This document shows positions 1-8,343 of a DNA stretch of 64,000 nucleotides, piece after piece (the first letter of the stretch is position 1; each line of letters opens with the position of its first letter). The notes under the pieces were generated by a model. The model made no database searches and was not told where the DNA came from. It was given only the letters and a program-made list of their open reading frames with translations. Source of the DNA: Streptomyces sp. ATexAB-D23 (GTDB taxonomy: Bacteria > Actinomycetota > Actinomycetes > Streptomycetales > Streptomycetaceae); NCBI RefSeq assembly GCF_000373645.1, contig NZ_KB892003.1:130780-194779 (forward strand), read 5' to 3'. The position numbers and the translations under genes are program-made.

Positions 1-2381
1 CGCAGCGTGTGGTCGAGTACGTGGAGGCGGGCGTTGGTGACGGGCCGGCCGATGACGGGGTGAGGGCTTGAGGTGAGGGGTGCGGTGACCGAGTTGACGG
101 TGCACTCGGAGGGTCCGTACAGGTTGAGGCAGGACGTTGCCTCGGCGGCCCGCAGCCGCTCCCACAGCCGCTCGGGAACGGCTTCCCCGCCGGCCGCGAC
201 CAGCGCGGGGCGATGCCGGGGATCGTCCAACAGCCCGTGACCCACGAGGTCCTGTAGGTAGGAGGGGGTGGCCTCGATGTAGTCGAGGCCATGGCGGGCC
301 GCGTAGTCGACGAAGACCTCGGGATCGGTCCACGTCATGTGATCGATGACGTGCAGTTCATGACCCGCGAACAGGGCCATCAGCTGGTTCCAGGAGGCGT
401 CGAAGGACACCGAGGTGGTCAGCGCCATCCGCAGCCGCTCGCCGGCGCGGGAGAGCAGTGGGCGCTGGTCGGTGAACAGGTTGGCCAGGCCGCCGTGTGT
501 CGCCACGACGCCCTTGGGCCGGCCGGTGGAACCCGAGGTGTGGATCACATACGCAGGGTGGCCGGGATCGACCGTCACCATCGGATCGGCCGCCGGGCAG
601 CCGGCCACCAGCTCCGCCGTCTCCGGGTCGTCCAGGACCAGCCGGCCGACGGGAGTGCCGTCGGGCAGACGCTCACCGCTACGGCCGTCGGTGACCACCA
701 CGTCCGGGCGGGCGTCGTCGAGCAGGTACGCGATCCGGGCGGCCGGATACTCGGGGTCCACCGGCACGTACGCCGCACCGGACTTCAGGACCGCGAGGAT
801 CGCCACCACCAACTCGGCCGACCTCGGCAACGCCACCGCCACCAGCCGCTCCGGCCCCGCACCCCGCGCGATCAACGCGTGCGCCAGCCGGTTCGCCCGC
901 GCGTCCAGCTCCGCGTACGTCAGCGCCACATCACCGCACACCACCGCGACGCTCTCGGGAACCGCGCGGACCTGAGCCCGGAACAGCTCCGGCAGACCCC
1001 CGGTGGGAGCCTCCGCCGCCGGCCCGGTACCGAGGGCCGCCACCGCGCGGTGCTCCTCGGCGGTGAGCAGGTCGACCCGGCCCACGGCTTCGTCCGGGCC
1101 GAGCTCCGCGACGGCGTCGAGCAGGGCGAGCAGCCTTCGCTGGTGCGCGGCCAGGTCGTCGTCGCCGTACGCCTCGGGGGCGCCGTGCAGCCTGAGGAGC
1201 GGAGGGTTGCCGTCCCGGTAGTCGAACAGCCAGATCGCCAGGTCGGAGGTCGAGCCCGATACGAAGTGGTGCACGGATGCGGGGTGCCCGGCGAAGCTCG
1301 GCCTGGCGTGGAAGGCCATGATGTTGACGATCAGCGGGAACGCCGTTCCGATGCCGCCCGGCGCGCCGAGGTCGCGCAGCAGGTCCTCGCTGCGGTAGCG
1401 CTCGTGCGCGACGGCCGACTCGACCTCGCGCGCCACCTGGGCGACGAGGTCGCCCCACGTCGTGTCCGGCCGTACGGTCAGCCTCAGGGGAACCACGTTG
1501 GACATCGTGCCGGGAATCGACATCAGATCGCGGTCGGAGTTGCGGCGGCCGGTGACGGGAAGGGCGAGCACCACGTCCTGGGTGCCGGTCAGCCGGTGGG
1601 CGTAGAGCGCCGTCGCCGCGATCACGACCCGCGACCACCTGACACCCGCCCGAGCCGCCGCGGCACGCAGCGCCTCGGGGCTTCGCAGCTCCAGTTCGCC
1701 GGCCATGCGCAGGGTCCGGTGCGGGTCGGTCGCGGAGTCCGTGAGCCGTGTGGGGGCGGGCAGGTCGGTGAAGCGCTCGGTCCAGTAGGCGCGGTCCGCC
1801 GTGAAATCGGCGGACGAACGGTAGACGGCGTCGACTTCGACCAGGTCCCGCAGCGCGCCGAACGGCGAGGACGGGACGACACCCCCCTCGGCCAGTGCCG
1901 AATACACCTCGCCGACCCGCTCCCGGACCATCGAGCTGCTGATCGCGTCCAGTACCACGTGGTGGTAGTTCAGGTACCAGAGGAACTCCGTCGAGGACAG
2001 GCGGATCAGCGCATGGCCGAACAGCGGATCACGGGCGAGGTCCAGTGGACGGGCGAGATCCCGTTCCATCCATTCCATGGCGGCCGCCCGGGGGTCCGGC
2101 TCCGCCCCGAGATCGAGGTGCGTGGGAGCCCAGTCCCAGGTCTCGCGGAGAATCTGACGCGGGCCTTCACCTTCGTCGACGAAGGTGACGTGCAGGGCGT
2201 CGACCTCGTCGACCACCCGGCGCAACGCGGCTTCGAACAGCTCCGCGTCGACCGGCCCGTGGATCTCCAGGCACTCGCCGATGCGGTAGCCGGGGACCGG
2301 AGTGGGGGAGCTCTGCTCGGCGAGCCAGATCTCCCGTTGGGCCGCGCTGAGGGGAAGGACGTCGCCGTCGCGACGGGACAT
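1..2381 (-). CDS. Non-ribosomal peptide synthetase, C-A modules (3' end beyond window)
   Basis: This is the N-terminal 793 residues of an NRPS; the reading frame runs open off the left edge. The start is the ATG at 2381, preceded by GGAGG eight bases upstream. An N-terminal condensation domain carries the active-site string HHVVLDA near residues 140-146, where the last position is A instead of the usual G of HHxxxDG. An adenylation domain follows from about residue 455, with LTYAEL, GAAYVPVD, HTSGSTGRPKG (about residue 613) and NLYGPSE (about residue 752). Reading the substrate-pocket positions by eye against GrsA gives D-A-N-E-V-A-L-V-N; I cannot assign the amino acid. The carrier-protein domain lies outside the window. 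It is probably cotranscribed with the ABC exporter 90 bases upstream, so the peptide is probably exported or a siderophore-like product; that role is inference. Confidence 0.9.
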   Translation of the reverse strand, partial: MSRRDGDVLPLSAAQREIWLAEQSSPTPVPGYRIGECLEIHGPVDAELFEAALRRVVDEVDALHVTFVDEGEGPRQILRETWDWAPTHLDLGAEPDPRAAAMEWMERDLARPLDLARDPLFGHALIRLSSTEFLWYLNYHHVVLDAISSSMVRERVGEVYSALAEGGVVPSSPFGALRDLVEVDAVYRSSADFTADRAYWTERFTDLPAPTRLTDSATDPHRTLRMAGELELRSPEALRAAAARAGVRWSRVVIAATALYAHRLTGTQDVVLALPVTGRRNSDRDLMSIPGTMSNVVPLRLTVRPDTTWGDLVAQVAREVESAVAHERYRSEDLLRDLGAPGGIGTAFPLIVNIMAFHARPSFAGHPASVHHFVSGSTSDLAIWLFDYRDGNPPLLRLHGAPEAYGDDDLAAHQRRLLALLDAVAELGPDEAVGRVDLLTAEEHRAVAALGTGPAAEAPTGGLPELFRAQVRAVPESVAVVCGDVALTYAELDARANRLAHALIARGAGPERLVAVALPRSAELVVAILAVLKSGAAYVPVDPEYPAARIAYLLDDARPDVVVTDGRSGERLPDGTPVGRLVLDDPETAELVAGCPAADPMVTVDPGHPAYVIHTSGSTGRPKGVVATHGGLANLFTDQRPLLSRAGERLRMALTTSVSFDASWNQLMALFAGHELHVIDHMTWTDPEVFVDYAARHGLDYIEATPSYLQDLVGHGLLDDPRHRPALVAAGGEAVPERLWERLRAAEATSCLNLYGPSECTVNSVTAPLTSSPHPVIGRPVTNARLHVLDHTL

Positions 2382-2471
2382 GGGGGTACCTCCAGAGGTG
2401 TGGGTGGCATGCGCGCAGGGCTCGCCGACCGCGGTGGTGTCACGCGGTCGGCGGGGGGTGGATTCCTGCGG

Positions 2472-4751
2472 TCAGGCGGCGAGTTCGCCGGCCTGGAGCT
2501 GCCAGAGGGATGCGTAGAGTCCGTGCTGGGCGAGGAGTTCGTCGTGGGTGCCCTGTTCGGCGACGACGCCGCCCTTGTCCATGACGTAGATCCGGTCGGC
2601 GTGGCGGACCGTGGAGAGACGGTGGGCGATGACGACCATCGTCCGGTCGGCCGCGAAGCTCTGCAGCGTGCGCTGGATTGCGGCCTCGGTCTCGTTGTCC
2701 ACGGCGGAGGTGGCCTCGTCGAGGATGACGACCGGCGAGTCCTTGAGGATCGCGCGTGCCAGGGCGATCCGCTGCCGCTGGCCGCCGGAGAGCGCGGCCC
2801 CGCGCTCACCGATCAGGGTGTCGTAGCCGTCGGGCAGCGCCGCGATGAAGGGGTGCGCCTCGGCCATCGCCGATGCTTGCACCACGGCCTCGTCCGAGGC
2901 GTCGAAGCTCCCGTAGCGGATGTTGTCGGCGACGCTGCCGTCGAAGAGGAAGGGGTCCTGCGCGACGAAGCCGATGGCGTGGCGCAGGTCGTGTCGTCGC
3001 AGGTCCCGGACGTCCTGACCGTCGAGGAGCACCCTGCCGGATTCGGCGTCCTGGAAGCGCATCAGGAGTCTGGCGATCGTCGTCTTTCCCGAGCCGGTGG
3101 CGCCCACCAGGGCGGTGACCCGGCCGGCCGGGATGGTCAGCGAGAGGTTCTCCAGCGTGGCCGGCCGGCCGGGGTAGGCGAAGGTGACGCCGTCGAGGAC
3201 GATCTCGCCGCGCACCTCGGCGGGGTCGAGTGTCCCGTCGCCGCCGTCGGCCTCGACAGGCAGCTCGCGCAGCCGCTGGATCCGGTCGTACGAGGCGAGG
3301 GTGCGCTGGTACTGGTCGGCGATGCCGCCGAGCCGGCTCATCCGCATCAGCAGCATCTGGGGGAGTCCGATGAGGGGACTGAACACCTCAAAACGCAGGG
3401 TGCCGTTGAGGACGGAACGGCCGCCGATCAGCAGGGTGCCGGCCATGGACGCGGTGGTGCAGGCCCGGATGGTCTCGGCGTGGTGGATCGTGCTCCGGTC
3501 GGTCTGCCGGCTGCTCTCCTGGACCGCTTCGCTCAGCTCGTCGACGCGCTCCGCCTCGTAGCCCTCGGTGCAGAAGCTCTTGACGGTCGCACCCGCCTCC
3601 AGCGAGTTGATCACCTGGCTGCCCAGCCTGGCACGGTGTTCGCCGGTGGCGGCGTAGTCCGCGGCGGCCTTGTCCTGGTGGCGCAGCGACAGCCAGGCGA
3701 TGACCGGGATCGGGAGGAACGCGATCCAGGCGATCTGCGGTGCCAGCAGGAGGAACGCCGGCACCAGGAGGGCGAGACTCGTGCCGAGTTGCAGCACGTC
3801 GTTGGCCGGGCCCGCGAAGAAGGCGCCCAACTGGCCGACGTCGTTGGTGAGTGTGCCGGCCACCCGGCTGGTCCGCTCGCCCTCCAACTGTCCCAGGTCG
3901 AGGTGCTGGACGTGCCGGTACGTGCGGCCGCGCCAGTCGTGCTCGATGTCCTGTCCGAGCCGGCGCCACTGGAGGTTGGAGGCGTACGAGAGGCCCGCCA
4001 CCGCGGCGCAGGCGGCGGCCACCAGCCCGGCCAGCCCCCAGAGTTGGGCGGAGGCCGTGGTCAGACCGAGGAGGGCCAGTGGGGCCGCCTCGCCCTTGAT
4101 GAGCACCAGGCCGGTCCAGCCGAGGAAGGTGCCGAGCGCCATCTCCGCGGCCTGGCAGGCGACGGACAGAGCCGCGGCGCGGTAGAGGCGGCGGCGGTGC
4201 GGACCGGCGATCTCCAGGAGGGGATGGCGTTCGGAACCGGGCCCGGCCGCGGCCTGCGCGGCGTCGGCCGTTCTGCGCCAGGCCTTGCGGAGGACGACCG
4301 CGGTCGCCACGGCCACCCCGCCCGCGGCCACCAACTGCCTGCTCAGTGCCGGCCCCTTGAGCAGCGCGGTGCCGGCCGCGACCCCGCCGCCGACGGCGAG
4401 CACCGGGCGCACGGCCAGGCCGCGGTCCGCCGGCGGGGCGGGCCGGGCCGTGCGCCCGGTGCTCGCCGTCTCCTCCGCGACCCGGGCGACGGCTCTGCGG
4501 ATGATCCGGCCGATGTCCGTGGCCCGCAGGCGCGCGTCATGCCGGACGAGCACCCCTCCGGTGACCGAACTGGCCTGGGCCTCGGTGATCCCGGGAATGT
4601 GGCGCAGCGCGGAGGCCAGGAGTTCGGCCGTCCGGGGGCGTCCGACGACGAGCCTGACGTCCCAGCGCTGGCGGCCCGGTGTGACCGAGCGAGGGCTCGC
4701 ACCCGGTTCCACGGAGCGGAATCCGGATGCGGCACCCAGTAGCGATGGCAT
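2472..4751 (-). CDS. ABC exporter half-transporter with extra N-terminal domain
   Basis: A fused permease-ATPase of about 759 residues. The C-terminal nucleotide-binding domain shows Walker A GATGSGKT near residue 550, signature LSGGQRQRIALARA and Walker B VVILDEATSAVD. The middle is the six-helix exporter membrane domain. Ahead of it, about 90 residues (WDVRLVVGRPRTAELL..., with GITEAQASSVTGGVLV) resemble the ferredoxin-like HMA fold of metal ATPases but lack the CxxC metal site. I chose the ATG at 4751 because AGGTGA lies six bases upstream; a GTG at 4763 would overlap that site. It lies 90 bases upstream of the NRPS on the same strand, so it probably exports the NRPS product. The substrate is not known. 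Confidence 0.85.
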   Translation of the reverse strand: MPSLLGAASGFRSVEPGASPRSVTPGRQRWDVRLVVGRPRTAELLASALRHIPGITEAQASSVTGGVLVRHDARLRATDIGRIIRRAVARVAEETASTGRTARPAPPADRGLAVRPVLAVGGGVAAGTALLKGPALSRQLVAAGGVAVATAVVLRKAWRRTADAAQAAAGPGSERHPLLEIAGPHRRRLYRAAALSVACQAAEMALGTFLGWTGLVLIKGEAAPLALLGLTTASAQLWGLAGLVAAACAAVAGLSYASNLQWRRLGQDIEHDWRGRTYRHVQHLDLGQLEGERTSRVAGTLTNDVGQLGAFFAGPANDVLQLGTSLALLVPAFLLLAPQIAWIAFLPIPVIAWLSLRHQDKAAADYAATGEHRARLGSQVINSLEAGATVKSFCTEGYEAERVDELSEAVQESSRQTDRSTIHHAETIRACTTASMAGTLLIGGRSVLNGTLRFEVFSPLIGLPQMLLMRMSRLGGIADQYQRTLASYDRIQRLRELPVEADGGDGTLDPAEVRGEIVLDGVTFAYPGRPATLENLSLTIPAGRVTALVGATGSGKTTIARLLMRFQDAESGRVLLDGQDVRDLRRHDLRHAIGFVAQDPFLFDGSVADNIRYGSFDASDEAVVQASAMAEAHPFIAALPDGYDTLIGERGAALSGGQRQRIALARAILKDSPVVILDEATSAVDNETEAAIQRTLQSFAADRTMVVIAHRLSTVRHADRIYVMDKGGVVAEQGTHDELLAQHGLYASLWQLQAGELAA

Positions 4752-4942
4752 GTGTACGTTCACCTGTTTGCGGAGGTCGCGGAAATTCCGTTACGGATAC
4801 GACGGATCGCGGCGACGGAGCGGGAAATGCTGAAAGGAATTCGCTGCGGCCGATCGGCCTGAGAACGGCCGCCACCCTGACGCGTTCCGCCGATATCGAT
4901 CGGCGGACGCGCCCGGTGGCGGCCGCGGGTTCACACGGACTG

Positions 4943-5269
4943 TCAGTTCGTCTTGCCGACGGCGCTCTCGGCGGTCGCGCGGATCTTCGGGGCCCTCCGG
5001 TCCCCCTTGGTGCCGCTCCCGGTCGTGTGCTGTCCGGGAACGGAGTGGCCCTCGGCGTCACCGGCGGCGATCTGGGCGGCCACCACGTCGGCGGCCACCT
5101 CGGCCGCGAGGTCATGGATGTTCTCCCCGGCCTCGTGGGCCGCCTTCTTCACCTCCATCGCGATGCCGACGGACGCTTTGACGACTCCGCCCACCAGTGG
5201 CTTGAGCAGACGCTTGGCCAGTGGCGCGACGATGAGTCCGACCAGAAAGGGCGGTACTACAGGCGGCAT
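4943..5269 (-). CDS. Small DUF5132-like membrane-associated protein
   Basis: A 108-residue protein starting at the ATG at 5269, with GGAGAGG about nine bases upstream. It opens with a proline-rich hydrophobic stretch (PPVVPPFLVGLIVAPLAKR), then an amphipathic Ala/Glu/Lys-rich helix (residues about 35-75) and a polar, disordered tail. The pattern fits the DUF5132 family of small proteins of unknown function. A longer reading to 5380 exists but its extra N-terminus is not protein-like. It lies about 190 bases upstream of the ABC exporter on the same strand and could be cotranscribed. Function unknown. Confidence 0.55.
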   Translation of the reverse strand: MPPVVPPFLVGLIVAPLAKRLLKPLVGGVVKASVGIAMEVKKAAHEAGENIHDLAAEVAADVVAAQIAAGDAEGHSVPGQHTTGSGTKGDRRAPKIRATAESAVGKTN

Positions 5270-5784
5270 GATGCTCCATCCTCTCCACGCATACGTATGA
5301 CAGGGAACCCGGGCGCGAGAACCGGAGCAGCGCACAGCCGGGCGGGTATGAAGCATTCCGTCTCGAAATCCGGAACTCACTCGGAATCGAATCCCTGGAC
5401 ACCGGAACGCGCCGTCCCGTGATCACGGTAGTCCAACCGTGCCCGCCTGGGCCAAATGGCTGCCGCTTGATTCACTCGTGTGAGTGTCGGTGAACTTTTC
5501 GCGTGTCCTGAATTGGACGCACCCGAACATTCAGTCGCACGATAATCTGATTATCATGCCTTGATGTATTTCAAGTGCCTTTCCCGTCCGCCGCCGCACC
5601 GCCCGACCCCTCGGCCCCGCGACGAGGGGGCGGGCGTGACTCATATGGGTGAATCAGGATCAGCCGCCCCGATCGCTCCCAACGGCTCGCGGCCAAGCGG
5701 CCGGGCGGCTCTCCGGGTTCGAACACGCTTTCCGGGCAAGGGAGTTGGCTCATCACGGGTGAGTCCCGGTGGCACCATGACTCC
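5270..5784. other. 515-base intergenic region
   Basis: No convincing gene. It is less GC-rich than its surroundings around 5400-5580 and holds the GATAATC inverted repeat described separately, plus CACTC-GTGT-GAGTG at 5473-5486. It separates the minus-strand NRPS group from the plus-strand importer operon, so promoters for both directions should lie here, but I found no clear -35/-10 pair. Confidence 0.6.
5541..5555. promoter_or_regulatory. Perfect AT-rich inverted repeat, possible Fur-family operator
   Basis: GATAATC-T-GATTATC is a perfect 7-1-7 inverted repeat in an otherwise GC-rich sequence. The geometry and the GATAAT core resemble 7-1-7 sites of Fur-family metalloregulators. It lies about 230 bases upstream of the importer operon and about 270 upstream of the minus-strand group. 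The assignment to Fur, and which operon it controls, is inference. Confidence 0.4.
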
Positions 5785-7362
5785 ATGCTCCGACGCACAC
5801 CGCCGGTCGCCCTGGCGGCCGCCCTCACCGCCTCGGCCCTCACGCTGAGCGGCTGCGGCGGCGTCGCCACCTCCTCGACGACCACCCCCCTGGTGCACCG
5901 CGGCACCGTCAGGATCGCCGAGTCCAGCGAGACGCCCAGCTTCGATCCGTACTCCGCCTTCGGCGCCTCCCAGGCCCGCTACGCCTACGACTCCCTGGTC
6001 AACCTCGCCCCGGACGGCGCCCTGGTCACCGGCCTGGCCTCCTCCTGGCATGCCACGGCCACCGAGGCCGCCTTCACCCTCCGCCCGGGTATCACCTGTT
6101 CCGACGGCACCGCCCTCACCGCCTCCGCGGTGGCCCGGTCGCTCACCTACGCGGGGGACCCGGACAAGCAGCTCGCCGGCGCCCTGACCGTCCTCCCGAA
6201 CGTCCCGTTCACGGCGAGCGCCGACGACGGGACCGGCACGGTGTCGGTGACCGCCGCCGCCCCCTTCCCCTTCCTCACCCGCACGATCGGCCTGCTGCCC
6301 ATCGTCTGCCCCGCCGGACTCGACCGGCCCCAAGCGCTGGAACGCGCCAGCCAGGGCACCGGCCCCTATGTGCTGACCCGCTACACCCCCGGAGGCCCGT
6401 ACGAGTTCACCGTCCGGGACGACTACGCCTGGGGGCCCGCCGGGGCGACGGCCTCGGAGCCAGGTCTTCCCGAGCACATCGAGATCTCGGTGGTGCCCCA
6501 AGCCTCCACGGCGGCGAACCTGCTGATCACCGGGGGCATCGACATCGCGCACGTCAGCGGGCCGGACCGCGCCCGGCTCACCGGCCGCGGCCTGGCCACC
6601 ACCGACGTGGCGACCGTGATCGGGCTGACGTTCTTCAACCAGCGCCCCGGCCGGGTGCTCGCCGACCGGGCGCTCCGCCGCGCCCTGGTCTCCGCCCTCG
6701 ACCGCCAGGGACTCGCCAACGTCGCCGTCGGCGGCACCGGCAGCCCCGCCACCGACCTCGGCGCCGAGGGCTCCGTCTGCCACACCGGCCTCGCCGACGC
6801 CGACCTGCCCGCGGGGAACGCCGCCGAGGCCCTGCGCGCCGCCGGCTGGACCCGTACCGCCGGCGGCCCACTGACCAAGGACGGGCAGCCGTTACGGCTC
6901 CGGCTGATCACCAGCCCGGACCTCGGCCCGACGCTGGCCTCCGTCGCCGAGCTGATGGCCCGGGAGTGGACGGCGCTCGGCGCCGGGGTCGACCTGGTCA
7001 GCGAGAGCCTGCCCGCCCTCGTCAACGCCATGTACGAGACCGCGGACTTCGACGTCGTGGTCGGCAGCACACCGGGCCTGGCCCTGCCGACCGGCTTCAT
7101 CCCCTTCTTCTCAGGCCCCGCCCAGGGCCTCAACTTCGCCGGGGTCGACAACCCCGAATACGACGCCCTTGTCGCCCGAGCACTCCGGGAGACCGGCACC
7201 ACGGGGTGCGGGACCTGGAACAGGGCGGCCGCCGCGCTCTTCCGCTCGGCCGACGCGCTGCCGATCGCCGAGGGCAGGAGCGGCGTGTACGGCTACCGCA
7301 CCACCTTCACCACCACCTTCGGCGGACAGCTCGTACCCACCAGCATCCGCCTCCACCAGTGA
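5785..7362 (+). CDS. Peptide/nickel-type ABC transporter substrate-binding lipoprotein
   Basis: A 525-residue family-5 solute-binding protein. The N-terminus is a lipoprotein signal (hydrophobic stretch, then the lipobox LSGC near residue 24), so the mature protein is tethered outside the membrane. The body shows the family pattern, with VRIAESSETPSFDPYSAF after the signal and the fold through FNQRPGRVLADRALRRALVSALDR. It begins a tight operon: 13 bases to the permease, then overlapping genes for the permease-ATPase fusion and the second ATPase. Codon 370 (6892-6894) is TTA, rare in Streptomyces and read by the bldA tRNA, so expression may depend on development. The ligand (peptide, opine, nickel complex or siderophore) cannot be told from the sequence. 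Confidence 0.9.
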   Translation: MLRRTPPVALAAALTASALTLSGCGGVATSSTTTPLVHRGTVRIAESSETPSFDPYSAFGASQARYAYDSLVNLAPDGALVTGLASSWHATATEAAFTLRPGITCSDGTALTASAVARSLTYAGDPDKQLAGALTVLPNVPFTASADDGTGTVSVTAAAPFPFLTRTIGLLPIVCPAGLDRPQALERASQGTGPYVLTRYTPGGPYEFTVRDDYAWGPAGATASEPGLPEHIEISVVPQASTAANLLITGGIDIAHVSGPDRARLTGRGLATTDVATVIGLTFFNQRPGRVLADRALRRALVSALDRQGLANVAVGGTGSPATDLGAEGSVCHTGLADADLPAGNAAEALRAAGWTRTAGGPLTKDGQPLRLRLITSPDLGPTLASVAELMAREWTALGAGVDLVSESLPALVNAMYETADFDVVVGSTPGLALPTGFIPFFSGPAQGLNFAGVDNPEYDALVARALRETGTTGCGTWNRAAAALFRSADALPIAEGRSGVYGYRTTFTTTFGGQLVPTSIRLHQ

Positions 7363-7375
7363 CCCGGGGTCCACC

Positions 7376-8341
7376 ATGTCCGTTCCCCAGCTGCTCCGGC
7401 ACCCCTGGACCGTGTTCCTCGGCCGCCGCGGCCTCAGGCTCGTCGTCTCCCTGGGCATCGTGCTCACCGCGTCCTTCGCGATGGTCCGCCTCATCCCCGG
7501 CGACCCGGTCAGGGCGGCGCTCGGCGTCGACGCCGCCCCCGAATTGGTGGCCGCCCGCAGGCACGCCCTCGGGCTCGACACGCCCTTCCTGTCCCAGTAC
7601 CGGCACTACGTGGACGGCCTCCTGCACGGCGACCTCGGTACCTCGCTGGTCACCGGAGCACCGGTCGCGGAACTGATCCGCACCCGGCTGCCGGCCACGC
7701 TGGAGATCGCCGGTCTCGCCTTCCTCACCGCTCTCGCCGTCGCCCTGCCCGGCGGCCTGCTGGCCGCCCTCCGCACCCGCGACGGCCGCCGCCCGCGCAC
7801 CGAGCTGGTGTTCACCTCGGTCACGGCCGGGCTGACGGGGGTGCCGGACTTCGTGCTCGCGTCCGGGCTCACCGCGCTGCTCGCCGTCGGCCTTCCCCTG
7901 TTCCCCGTGGCCGGGGCGGCGGGTGTCGCGTCCCTCGTCCTCCCCGTCCTCGCGCTCTCCCTCACTCCCACCGCGATGCTGTTACGCCTGGTCAGAGTGG
8001 AGGCGCTGAAGGTGCTCGACGAGGACTACCTGCGCACCGCCCGGAGCAAGCGGCTGTCGTCCGCACGCCGCTGTCTCCACGCGGCACCGAACATGGCCGC
8101 CGCCACGCTCACCGTCGCCGGGAGCCTGCTGCCCGCCCTCATCGCGGGCACCGTGCTGGTCGAGAAGGTCTTCGCCTGGCCCGGCATCGGCTCCGCCATG
8201 GCCCAGTCCGTGGTCGCGCAGGACTACCCGGTGATCCAGGCCATGGTGCTGGTGCTCGGCACCACCGTGCTGCTCGCCGGTCTCCTGGTCGACGTGCTGC
8301 TCGCCGTGCTCGACCCCCGCTCGGCGATCAGGGAGTCGTGA
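7376..8341 (+). CDS. ABC transporter permease, DppB type
   Basis: A 321-residue inner-membrane permease with the N-terminal amphipathic segment and TM1 typical of DppB/OppB (FAMVRLIPGDPVRAALG, LGLDTPFLSQYRHYVDGLLHGDLGTSL). About six membrane spans follow, and the cytoplasmic loop that contacts the ATPase lies near VEALKVLDEDYLRTARSKRLS. It starts at the ATG at 7376, 13 bases after the binding-protein gene, and its stop overlaps a GTG at 8338 of the next reading frame. Codon 203 (7982-7984) is TTA, the second bldA-type codon in this operon. Confidence 0.9.
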   Translation: MSVPQLLRHPWTVFLGRRGLRLVVSLGIVLTASFAMVRLIPGDPVRAALGVDAAPELVAARRHALGLDTPFLSQYRHYVDGLLHGDLGTSLVTGAPVAELIRTRLPATLEIAGLAFLTALAVALPGGLLAALRTRDGRRPRTELVFTSVTAGLTGVPDFVLASGLTALLAVGLPLFPVAGAAGVASLVLPVLALSLTPTAMLLRLVRVEALKVLDEDYLRTARSKRLSSARRCLHAAPNMAAATLTVAGSLLPALIAGTVLVEKVFAWPGIGSAMAQSVVAQDYPVIQAMVLVLGTTVLLAGLLVDVLLAVLDPRSAIRES

Positions 8342-8343
8342 CC

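Noticed and set aside
291..4742. 1483-residue open frame on the plus strand across the NRPS and exporter
   Set aside because: It is antisense to two genes with complete domain motifs; its translation is Arg/Gly/His-rich with no family pattern. Long shadow frames are common in high-GC DNA.
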